A stretch of 8,662 nucleotides of DNA. Source: Verrucomicrobiota bacterium. GTDB lineage: Bacteria > Verrucomicrobiota > Verrucomicrobiia > Limisphaerales > J093. Position numbers and translations under genes: made by a program. Position 1 is the stretch's first letter. The number at the start of each line of letters is the position of its first letter. Of the stretch, positions 1 through 6,166 are shown piece by piece. The DNA lies in assembly GCA_003695015.1 (NCBI GenBank), contig RFJD01000476.1, positions 1-8,662 on the forward strand. The letters are read 5' to 3'. A model generated the notes under the pieces. It was not told the DNA's origin. It did not search any database and saw nothing but the letters and a program-made list of their open reading frames with translations.

Positions 1-1
1 C

Positions 2-1534
2 CGCATCACCCGCGTCGAGGGCGAGCCGTTCAAGACCGAGGGCAAGGTGCTGGTCAAGCCCGGCTGGCTGGAGGTGTACGGCCGCGAAGCCGCCCAAGAG
101 GAACATCCCAACCTGCCGCCCATCCAGCAGGGCGAAACGGTCCAGACCACCGACATCGAAATCCGCCACAACCAGACCAAGCCGCCACCGCGCTTCACCG
201 AAGCCACGCTGCTCAGCGCCATGGAAGGGGCGGGCAAACTGGTCGAGGACGACGAATTGCGCGCGGCCATGGCCCAGAAAGGTCTCGGCACGCCGGCCAC
301 CCGGGCGCAGATCATCGAGAACCTGATCGGCGAAAAATACCTCCTGCGCCAAGGCAAGGAGCTGGTCCCCACGGCCAAGGCATTTTCCCTCATGACCCTG
401 TTGCACGGGCTGGGCATCCAGGACCTGACCAAGCCGGAGCTGACGGGCAACTGGGAGTACCAGCTCAAGCAGATCGAGCAGGGTCGGCTCCGGCGCGAGC
501 AGTTCATGGAGGCCATCCGGGAACTCGCCCGCCGGATCGTCGAGCAGACCAAGTCCTACGAGCACGACACCATCCCGGGCGATTTCGGCACGCTGCAGAC
601 GCCCTGCCCCCGTTGCGGCGGCGAAGTGCGCGAGACGTACAAGAAGTTCCAATGCGGCTCCTGCGACTTCGCCCTTTGGAAGATCATGGCCGGGCGGCAG
701 TTCGAACCGGCGGAGGTCGAGCAATTGCTCAAGGAAGGCCGCGTCGGGCCGCTGGAGGGATTCCGCTCGCGGCAGGGCCGGCCGTTTGCCGCCGTGTTGA
801 AGCTCACCCCGGAAGGGGAGGTGAAGTTCGACTTCGGCGAGGAGTCGGCGGCGGCCAACGGAGAAACGGCCAAAGAACCGGCCGATTTCAGCGCGCAGGA
901 GCCGCTGGGCGCCTGCCCGGTCTGCGGCGCCAACGTGTTCGCGCAAGGCAACCGGTACGTGTGCGAAAAAGCGACCGGCCCCGAGCCGACCTGCAAGTTC
1001 ACCTCCGCCGCCGTGATCCTGCAACGGGCGGTGCCGCCGGAGCAGTTCAGGAAACTGTTGGCCGAGGGCAGGACCGACCTCATCGAGGGGTTCGTGTCCA
1101 AACGCACCGGGCGCAAGTTCGACGCCCATCTGGTGCTGAAAGACGGCAAGGTGGGGTTCGAGTTCCCGGAACGGCCGGCGCGGAAGAAAACCGCCCGAAA
1201 GAAGGCCGCCCGGAAGAAAGCCGCCGAGCCGGTCGATTTCAGCGGCAAGGAGCCGTTGGGCGCCTGTCCCCTCTGCGGCGGCAAGGTGTTCGAGGGACCC
1301 GACGCCTACCTGTGCGAAAACAGCCAGCGGGCCCGGGGCCGATGCAAGTTCCGGATCGGGCGCACCATCCTCGAACAGCCGATCGAGCCGGAACAGGTCC
1401 GCAAGCTGTTGACCGAAGGCCAGACCGACCTGCTGTCCCAATTCGTCTCGAAACGGGGCAAGGCCTTCCGGGCCGTTTTGCGGATGGGCGAGGCGGGCAA
1501 ACTCGAGTTCGAGTTCCCCGAGCCGAAGTCCTGA
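2..1534 (+). CDS. topB: DNA topoisomerase III (type IA), C-terminal part, 5' end outside window
   Basis: Type IA topoisomerases pass single DNA strands through a transient break to relax or decatenate DNA in the cytoplasm. The reading frame is open from base 2, so the ATG/GTG-like codons near base 47 are internal; 510 residues are visible. Early in the visible part comes the family segment LLSAMEGAGK followed by KGLGTPATRAQIIE. The GLGTPATR form is typical of TopB rather than TopA (GIGRPSTY). The Toprim domain and catalytic tyrosine lie upstream and cannot be checked. Three C-terminal zinc-finger-like repeats follow (Toprim_Crpt type) with cysteines at visible residues 202/205/218/221, 305/308/321/331 and 422/425/438/448, each followed by a conserved E(Q/V)xxxLLxEG segment. 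Repeats 2 and 3 have a longer second knuckle. A basic RKK(T/A)A linker separates repeats 2 and 3. The gene ends at TGA 36 bases before the YggT gene. Confidence 0.88.
   Translation, partial: RITRVEGEPFKTEGKVLVKPGWLEVYGREAAQEEHPNLPPIQQGETVQTTDIEIRHNQTKPPPRFTEATLLSAMEGAGKLVEDDELRAAMAQKGLGTPATRAQIIENLIGEKYLLRQGKELVPTAKAFSLMTLLHGLGIQDLTKPELTGNWEYQLKQIEQGRLRREQFMEAIRELARRIVEQTKSYEHDTIPGDFGTLQTPCPRCGGEVRETYKKFQCGSCDFALWKIMAGRQFEPAEVEQLLKEGRVGPLEGFRSRQGRPFAAVLKLTPEGEVKFDFGEESAAANGETAKEPADFSAQEPLGACPVCGANVFAQGNRYVCEKATGPEPTCKFTSAAVILQRAVPPEQFRKLLAEGRTDLIEGFVSKRTGRKFDAHLVLKDGKVGFEFPERPARKKTARKKAARKKAAEPVDFSGKEPLGACPLCGGKVFEGPDAYLCENSQRARGRCKFRIGRTILEQPIEPEQVRKLLTEGQTDLLSQFVSKRGKAFRAVLRMGEAGKLEFEFPEPKS
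1181..1225 (+). repeat. Three in-frame 15-bp tandem units encoding RKK(T/A)A
   Basis: Three consecutive 15-base units encode RKKTA, RKKAA and RKKAA (visible residues 394-408 of the topoisomerase), between C-terminal repeats 2 and 3. The units differ mostly at third codon positions, so the repeat is maintained at protein level rather than being a fresh duplication. Such histone-H1-like Lys/Ala/Arg tails usually bind DNA non-specifically; that role here is inferred. Confidence 0.85.
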
Positions 1535-1570
1535 GGCGGCGGTCCGGCCGGGCAGGTTCCTCCCCGAGCC

Positions 1571-1852
1571 ATGATCTCCCTGCTGCGCGGCCTGGTGGAC
1601 GTGGCGATCAAGCTGTTCGCCTTGGGGCTGTTTGCCGCCATGTTGCTGGAATGGTTCGCCCCGCCCGGCCTGCAGCGGGTCACTGCGGCGTTGAAGGCTT
1701 TTTACGAGCGGTTCCTGGCTCCCATCCGACGCCATGTCCGGCCCTTCCGCCTCAGCCGCAGCGCGCCGGCGGCCATCGATCCGGCCCCCTGGATCCTGCT
1801 GCTGCTGGTCTGGTGGATCGTTCATCCGTTCCTGATGTGGGTGCTGAGCTGA
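1571..1852 (+). CDS. YggT family small membrane protein
   Basis: A 93-residue protein with two hydrophobic segments (about residues 9-29 and 73-92) separated by a basic loop. The loop carries FYERFLAPIRRHVRPFR (residues 44-60) and then an Ile-Asp-Pro just before the second helix. This matches the YggT layout: a helix, a loop with a FY-P-hydrophobic-PIRR-P pattern, Asp-x-x-Pro, then another helix. YggT proteins are inner-membrane proteins of poorly defined function, linked in some bacteria to osmotic tolerance, cell division or membrane protein assembly. The length is close to a single YggT repeat. Many homologues have two repeats; this one has only one. No clear ribosome binding site precedes the ATG. 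The gene lies 36 bases after topB and may share its transcript. Confidence 0.8.
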   Translation: MISLLRGLVDVAIKLFALGLFAAMLLEWFAPPGLQRVTAALKAFYERFLAPIRRHVRPFRLSRSAPAAIDPAPWILLLLVWWIVHPFLMWVLS

Positions 1853-1882
1853 CCCCACGGTCCGCCCCGGGGAGCAGCTTTC
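1848..1882 (+). terminator. Possible weak terminator after the YggT gene
   Basis: GCTG-A-CCCC (1848-1856), overlapping the stop codon, can pair with GGGG-AG-CAGC (1869-1878), followed by TTT. The stem has an internal bulge and the T run is very short. It is plausible only because it sits between the housekeeping genes and the next gene block. Confidence 0.25.
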
Positions 1883-2078
1883 CATGCGGGCGGGGCGCGG
1901 CGTTCGAGCGCCTTGGGCCGCAAGGGAAACCGCTTGACAGGCTTCCGTCGTTCCCGGTTCGCTTGCGGCACGCGCGGTTCAACAACCAACCGTCGCCCGC
2001 GAGCCCGAGGGCTTCCGGCGCCGGCCCGGCGGCATCCGCCGGCGCCGCCGGCGAGGCGAAAACCGAACCGCTCAGGCC
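1853..2078. other. Gene-free stretch upstream of the serine palmitoyltransferase-like gene
   Basis: These 226 bases contain no credible gene. They hold a TTGACA hexamer at 1934-1939 without a recognisable -10 element at 16-18 bases, and a perfect 7-bp inverted repeat near the 3' end. The promoter of the downstream lipid gene block most likely lies here, because the block starts a new function, but no site can be assigned with confidence. Confidence 0.5.
2026..2042. repeat. 7-bp inverted repeat with 3-base loop in the leader of the lipid operon
   Basis: CCGGCGG (2026-2032), CAT, CCGCCGG (2036-2042) is a perfect GC-only inverted repeat ending 36 bases before the annotated ATG of the oxoamine synthase. 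It could form an mRNA hairpin in the 5' leader. In DNA this rich in CCGG/GGCC such repeats also arise by chance, so a function is not established. Confidence 0.35.
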
Positions 2079-3359
2079 ATGAATCGCTCGAAGACGCCGA
2101 CCGCCTTGGATCAAACCGGCCAACAATCGCAGGCCACGCCCCCCGCCGAACCTCCGGCCGCGGGTGGGGAGGCCCATCTGCCGCTCATGGAGAAGGTGCG
2201 GAACTTCCACACCGCCCGGCAGATTCGTTCCTTGGGGCTGTATCCCTACTTCCGCACCATCGCGTCCGCCCAAGACACCGAGGTAATCATCGAAGGCCGG
2301 AAGGTCCTGATGCTCGGCTCGAACAGCTACCTGGGGCTGACCAACCACCCGGAGATCAAGGAGGCCGCCCGCCGGGCGATCGACAAGTACGGCACCGGCT
2401 GCGCCGGCTCCCGCTTCCTCAACGGGACCTTGGACCTGCATTTGGAACTCGAGCAGGAGCTGGCCAACTTGGTGGGCAAGGAGGCGGTTCTGCTCTACAG
2501 CACCGGTTTTCAGGTCAATCTCGGCGTCATCAGCGCCTTGGTCGGCAAGGGCGAGTATGTCCTGGGGGACAAAAGCAACCACGCCAGCATCGTCGAGGGT
2601 TGCCGGCTCGCCCGCGGGGAGTTCATCCGGTTCGTCCACCGGGACATGGCCGCCCTGCGCCGGCGTTTGGAGGGGCTGGATCCCGAGGCCGGCAAGATGA
2701 TCGTGGTGGACGGCGTCTTCAGCATGGAGGGCGACATCATCCAGTTGCCCGAGCTGTGCGAGATCGCCCGCGACCACCGGGCGGTGCTGATGGTGGACGA
2801 CGCCCATGCCATCGGCGTGCTGGGACGCCATGGGGCGGGGACGGCCGACCATTTCGGGCTGACCGACCAGGTCCACCTGATCATGGGCACCTTCAGCAAG
2901 TCCCTGGCCAGCCTGGGCGGGTTCATCGCCGCCGACCGCGACACGATCGATTATCTCAAACACCACTCGAAGGCGCTGATCTTCAGCGCCAGCATGAGCC
3001 CCGCCAACGCCGCCGCCGCCCTGGCCGCGGTGCGGCTGATGCGCCGCGAGCCCGAGCGCATCGAGCGCCTCTGGCAGAACACCCGGCGGATGAAGGAGGG
3101 GCTGCTGAGCCTCGGGTTCGATCTCGGCCAGTCGGAAACCCCCATCCTGCCGGTGTACGTGCGGGATCTGATGCGGACCTTCCAGTTCACCCGCCGGCTC
3201 CAAGAGGAGGGCGTGTTCGTCAACCCGGTGGTCTCGCCGGGGGTGGCGCCCGGACAGGAACTGATCCGGGTCAGCCTGATGGCCACCCACACCGACGCCC
3301 AAATCGACTTCGCTCTGGAAAAGCTGGCCAAGGTGGGCCGTGAATTGGGCGTGATCTAG
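2079..3359 (+). CDS. Serine palmitoyltransferase-like alpha-oxoamine synthase
   Basis: A 426-residue PLP enzyme of fold type I, alpha-oxoamine synthase family. Serine palmitoyltransferase (SPT) condenses L-serine with an acyl thioester to 3-ketosphinganine, the first step of sphingolipid synthesis. Visible landmarks are GTGCAGSRFLNGT (105-117), typical of bacterial SPT rather than BioF or KBL; H168 in NHASI, expected to stack on PLP; D240 and H243 in VDDAH; and the PLP-lysine K274 in GTFSKSLASLGG. These residues sit at a constant offset of nine from the H159/D231/H234/K265 set known for Sphingomonas SPT. LIRVSLMATHT near the C-terminus is also shared with Bacteroidetes-type SPTs. Residues 1-36 are a Pro/Gln/Ala-rich, probably disordered extension; translation could instead begin at M37 (2187), which has GGGAGG 14 bases upstream. 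Neighbouring reductase and AUR1-like genes support a sphingolipid role. The close relative cysteate acyltransferase (sulfonolipids) cannot be excluded. Confidence 0.82.
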   Translation: MNRSKTPTALDQTGQQSQATPPAEPPAAGGEAHLPLMEKVRNFHTARQIRSLGLYPYFRTIASAQDTEVIIEGRKVLMLGSNSYLGLTNHPEIKEAARRAIDKYGTGCAGSRFLNGTLDLHLELEQELANLVGKEAVLLYSTGFQVNLGVISALVGKGEYVLGDKSNHASIVEGCRLARGEFIRFVHRDMAALRRRLEGLDPEAGKMIVVDGVFSMEGDIIQLPELCEIARDHRAVLMVDDAHAIGVLGRHGAGTADHFGLTDQVHLIMGTFSKSLASLGGFIAADRDTIDYLKHHSKALIFSASMSPANAAAALAAVRLMRREPERIERLWQNTRRMKEGLLSLGFDLGQSETPILPVYVRDLMRTFQFTRRLQEEGVFVNPVVSPGVAPGQELIRVSLMATHTDAQIDFALEKLAKVGRELGVI

Positions 3360-3369
3360 CCGGCGCAGC

Positions 3370-3383
3370 CGGCGGGCCCGCCG
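3370..3383. repeat. 14-bp perfect palindrome between the SPT-like and SDR genes
   Basis: CGGCGGGCCCGCCG reads the same on both strands and sits 21 bases before the SDR start, in a 45-base gap. It could be a short hairpin (5-bp stem, 4-base loop) affecting translation or mRNA processing, or a dyad site for a dimeric regulator. No T run follows, so it is not a typical terminator. Confidence 0.45.
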
Positions 3384-3404
3384 CAACGTGTCGTTCCCCG
3401 GCCT

Positions 3405-4424
3405 ATGCACGTCCTGCTCACCGGCGCCAGCGGATTCGTGGGCAGCCACCTGCTGGACCAGTTGATGGAGCAGGACGTCCCGACCACCCTTCTGCTGCGC
3501 GCCACCAGTTCCCGCCGGTTTCTTCAACCCCATCTCGATCGGGTCCGTGTGGTCGAGGGCTCCCTGGCGGACGGCACGGCCATCCGGCGCGCTCTGGAGG
3601 GCGTGACCCACGTGATCCACTGCGCCGGCGCCACCAAGGCGGTCCGTCCCTCCGGCCTGTTCGCCGCCAATCAGCAGGGCACGCGCAACCTCGTCCAAGC
3701 GATCAACGAACGGGAAAAGGACGTCGAATGTCTGGTGCACGTCTCCAGCCTGGCGGCGGGCCACCCGGCGACGGCCGAACGTCCCGCCCGCGAGGACGAT
3801 CCCCCCGCTCCGTGCTCGGTTTACGGCGCGAGCAAGCTGGCGGCCGAACGGGAGGTTCGCGAGGGCTGCGAGCGTCCGTGGGTGATTCTGCGACCGGCCG
3901 CGGTGTACGGTCCGCGGGATCGGGAGTTTCTGCCGTTGTTCCGGCTGGCGTCGCGCGGATGGGCGCCGGTGTTCGGCGGCGGGCGGCAGCAACTCAGCCT
4001 GGTGTACGTCAAAGACCTTGCCCAAACGGTGTGGAATGCGTTGACTCAGGACGCGGTCCGCGGGGAAACCCTCCACGTGGCGGCACCCGGGCCGGTGACC
4101 ACCCGGGAGTTGGTGCTCGCCATCGGGGACGCCTTGGGGCGCCGCGTGCGATGCGTGGCGCTGCCCTGGCTGGTCCTGCGCGCGGCGGCCGTCGGCCAAG
4201 GGATTGCCGGGCGCTTGACGGGCCGGGCCGGCATCCTGACGCATGGCAAGCTGCGCGAGGTCCAAGCCCCCGGCTGGGTGGCCGACACCTCGCGCCTGCA
4301 AGCGCGCTTGGGCGAGGTCTGCCGCACCCCGCTGGGCGCCGGATTGAGGGAAACGGCGCGTTGGTACGCGGCCGCGGGGTGGCTGCGGCCGCCGGGTGAA
4401 GTGAACCGGCGCACCACGAGATGA
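3405..4424 (+). CDS. NAD(P)-dependent epimerase/reductase, extended SDR; candidate ceramide or ketosphinganine reductase
   Basis: A 339-residue extended short-chain dehydrogenase/reductase. The Rossmann motif TGASGFVG starts at residue 6, so the N-terminus is complete and the ATG at 3405 is credible despite no clear Shine-Dalgarno. Further landmarks are HCAGATK, the catalytic Ser region HVSS (S114/S115), YGASK with Y140 and K144, and RPAAVYGPRD. The C-terminus ends in ETARWYAAAGWL, as in many NAD-dependent epimerase/dehydratases. Substrate cannot be read from sequence. Lying between an SPT-like gene and an AUR1-like gene, it may reduce the keto group of 3-ketosphinganine or of oxidised ceramide, the job of CerR-type SDRs in Caulobacter. 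This is inference from context; a nucleotide-sugar epimerase or 3-beta-hydroxysteroid-type role is the alternative. Its TGA overlaps the next ATG (ATGA), indicating translational coupling. Confidence 0.8.
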   Translation: MHVLLTGASGFVGSHLLDQLMEQDVPTTLLLRATSSRRFLQPHLDRVRVVEGSLADGTAIRRALEGVTHVIHCAGATKAVRPSGLFAANQQGTRNLVQAINEREKDVECLVHVSSLAAGHPATAERPAREDDPPAPCSVYGASKLAAEREVREGCERPWVILRPAAVYGPRDREFLPLFRLASRGWAPVFGGGRQQLSLVYVKDLAQTVWNALTQDAVRGETLHVAAPGPVTTRELVLAIGDALGRRVRCVALPWLVLRAAAVGQGIAGRLTGRAGILTHGKLREVQAPGWVADTSRLQARLGEVCRTPLGAGLRETARWYAAAGWLRPPGEVNRRTTR

Positions 4425-5386
4425 AGGACTATCGGTTGGTTGATTGGGCGACGCAGGGCTACCTGATCTTGGTGGCCTTGCTGGCCCTGTTCTTCCACAA
4501 CCACACGGTGCCCTCGTGGGGATGGCTGGCGGCGGCCCACGTGGTCGTGGTCGGGCTGGTCCATGCCCTGATTCGCGCCCACGCGACGCGGCCGGACAAC
4601 CGCGTCCTGGGGTTTTTCCGCGCGTTCTACCCGATGATCCTCTACACCGGGTTCTACCGGGAGACGGAGTACCTGAACCAGATCTTCGTGCTGCAATACC
4701 TCGACCCGTGGTTCATCCGGCTGGAGGAGGCGATCTTTGGTTTCCAGCCCAGCGTACTGTTCATGGAGAAGCTGCCGCAACGCTGGGTGGCCGAGCTGAT
4801 GTACGGGGCCTACTTCTCCTACTACCTCATGATCGTGGGCGTGGGGTTGGCGTTGTTCTTCCGGGACCGCCGCCAGTTCGCCCACTACCTGACGGTGGTC
4901 TCGATCCTGTTCTACTGCTGCTACCTCACCTACATCTTCCTGCCGGTCTGCGGGCCGCGGGTGTTCTTCGAGGACTTCACGAGCTTCGAGGTGGACCCGG
5001 CCATCCGGGCGGTGGGCCACGCCCATCCCATGCCGGCGTCGGTGGCGGGAGGGATTTTCCCTTCGATCATCCTGCTGATCTACCGGCATCTGGAAGCCGC
5101 CGGGGCCGCGTTCCCCAGCAGCCATGTGGCGGTGGCCATTTGCACGGCGTGGTTCAGTTGGCGGTATCTGCCGCGGATCCGGTGGATTCACGCGGTCGTG
5201 GTGTTCCTCCTGTGCGTTTCCACGGTGTACTGCCGGTACCACTACGTGGTGGACGTGGTGGCGGGCACGCTGCTGGCGTTTGTCGCCGTCCCGATGCTGA
5301 ACCGGTTGTACGCGGTCCTGGACAACCCCCAGCCGGCGCCGGCGGCGGCGCCCTCTTCCGTGCATGAGCCAAGCCGATCCTGCTGA
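4421..5386 (+). CDS. AUR1-like PAP2-superfamily membrane protein; candidate ceramide headgroup transferase or lipid phosphatase
   Basis: A 321-residue polytopic membrane protein. Hydrophobic segments lie at about residues 13-27, 33-51, 125-147, 155-177, 236-250, 255-270 and 276-295. The PAP2 catalytic signature is present: PSSH with H235, and CRYHYVVD with H274 and D278, the nucleophile-aspartate pair. The Y-x-R/C-R-Y-H-Y-x-x-D form, the upstream PVCGPR (175-180) and the lack of a canonical KxxxxxxRP first motif fit the AUR1-like PAP2_3 group rather than PgpB-type phosphatases. Fungal AUR1 moves phosphoinositol from phosphatidylinositol to ceramide at the membrane. Bacterial relatives include inositol phosphorylceramide synthases of Bacteroides, but also uncharacterised phosphatases. 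With an SPT-like enzyme and an SDR directly upstream, headgroup transfer to ceramide is the preferred inference. The C-terminal 20 residues are Pro/Ala-rich and cytoplasmic-looking, overlapping the next gene by 23 bases. Confidence 0.78.
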   Translation: MKDYRLVDWATQGYLILVALLALFFHNHTVPSWGWLAAAHVVVVGLVHALIRAHATRPDNRVLGFFRAFYPMILYTGFYRETEYLNQIFVLQYLDPWFIRLEEAIFGFQPSVLFMEKLPQRWVAELMYGAYFSYYLMIVGVGLALFFRDRRQFAHYLTVVSILFYCCYLTYIFLPVCGPRVFFEDFTSFEVDPAIRAVGHAHPMPASVAGGIFPSIILLIYRHLEAAGAAFPSSHVAVAICTAWFSWRYLPRIRWIHAVVVFLLCVSTVYCRYHYVVDVVAGTLLAFVAVPMLNRLYAVLDNPQPAPAAAPSSVHEPSRSC

Positions 5387-6086
5387 TTTTCGCCGTGCGG
5401 TGGTGGTCGAAGCCCTCCGTCGTTGCCCCTTGTTCGCCGGGTTGCCGCCGACGGAGCTCCAGCAAGTGGCCGACACCTGCTCGCTCAAGCGCTACGCCAA
5501 GGGCGAGCATCTGTTTCACGAAGGACAGCCCAGCGAAGGCTTTTTCGTGATCCAGCAGGGGGCGGTGGCGGTGTACCGTCTCGGACCGGCGGGGCGCGAG
5601 CAGGTCATCCACACCTTCCATGCCGGGGAGTCGTTCGCCGAAGCCACGTTGACCATGCCCCAAGGTATGCCGGTCAATGCCCGGGCCCTGGCGCCGACCC
5701 AGGTCGTTTTGGTCCGCGGCGGAAGCTTCATCGAATTGATCCGCCGCCAGCCCGAACTGGCTCTGCGGGTGATCGGCTCTCTCAGCCAGCGCATGCGGGT
5801 GCTGGTCGAGCAAATCGAGGACCTCACGCTCAAGGACGTCGAAACCCGCCTCCTGCACTGGCTGCTGAAGCGCTGCCCGGAGCCGGATGCGGCCGAACCT
5901 TGCGAAATCCCCATTCCCGGGACCAAGCGCCAGCTCGCCGCGGAATTGGGCACCGTCAGCGAAACGTTCTCCCGCACCCTGGCCCGCTTGCAGAAACTGG
6001 AGCTCATCCGTTCCCATCCCCGCAGCATCACGGTCCTGAGTCCGGCAAAGCTGCAGGCGGTTCTGCGGCAGCGGTTGGGCGACTGA
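5364..6086 (+). CDS. Crp/Fnr family transcriptional regulator
   Basis: A 240-residue cytoplasmic regulator. Residues about 24-135 form the cyclic-nucleotide-binding-type beta-barrel (CPLFAGLPPTEL start, KGEHLFHEGQPSEGFFVIQQG, then GESFAEATL at 88-96). A dimerisation helix spans about 135-165, and a winged helix-turn-helix lies at about 187-216 (TKRQLAAELGTVSETFSRTLARL). The usual Arg-Ser/Thr cAMP contact is replaced by the VNARA stretch (104-108), so cAMP binding is doubtful. There is no N-terminal cysteine cluster for an Fnr iron-sulfur centre. The recognition helix ETFSR keeps the Glu-Ser-Arg arrangement of Fnr/Dnr proteins, which read TTGAT half-sites; no TTGAT-N4-ATCAA was seen in this window. 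The ATG overlaps the PAP2 gene by 23 bases; a GTG at 5400 would remove the overlap but shorten the N-terminus by 12. Co-transcription with the lipid genes is likely. Confidence 0.9.
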   Translation: MSQADPADFRRAVVVEALRRCPLFAGLPPTELQQVADTCSLKRYAKGEHLFHEGQPSEGFFVIQQGAVAVYRLGPAGREQVIHTFHAGESFAEATLTMPQGMPVNARALAPTQVVLVRGGSFIELIRRQPELALRVIGSLSQRMRVLVEQIEDLTLKDVETRLLHWLLKRCPEPDAAEPCEIPIPGTKRQLAAELGTVSETFSRTLARLQKLELIRSHPRSITVLSPAKLQAVLRQRLGD

Positions 6087-6166
6087 AACCATCGCCCCGC
6101 GCGTTCTCCCCCCAACATTCGGGTTGCCTGCGCCGCCGCCGCGCCGGCACCATCCCCGGCCGAACG

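Noticed and set aside
1934..1939. TTGACA as a -35 promoter element for the lipid operon
   Set aside because: No sequence resembling TATAAT occurs 16-18 bases downstream; a hexamer alone is not enough to call a promoter.
613..2082. Plus-strand 489-codon frame overlapping topB and the YggT gene
   Set aside because: Arg-rich frameshift translation of topB with no motif; the topB and YggT frames have clear family signatures.
1752..4301. Very long minus-strand open frame of 849 codons opposite the SPT-like and SDR genes
   Set aside because: Its translation is low-complexity, His/Gln/Gly-rich with no family motifs. It is the antisense shadow of two genes with clear catalytic residues, a common artefact in GC-rich DNA.
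5423..6166. Upstream extension of the FAD oxidoreductase frame
   Set aside because: The frame is open through the Crp/Fnr gene but the sequence there is Arg/Pro/Gly noise in a shifted frame, and the Tat signal places the real start at 6167.
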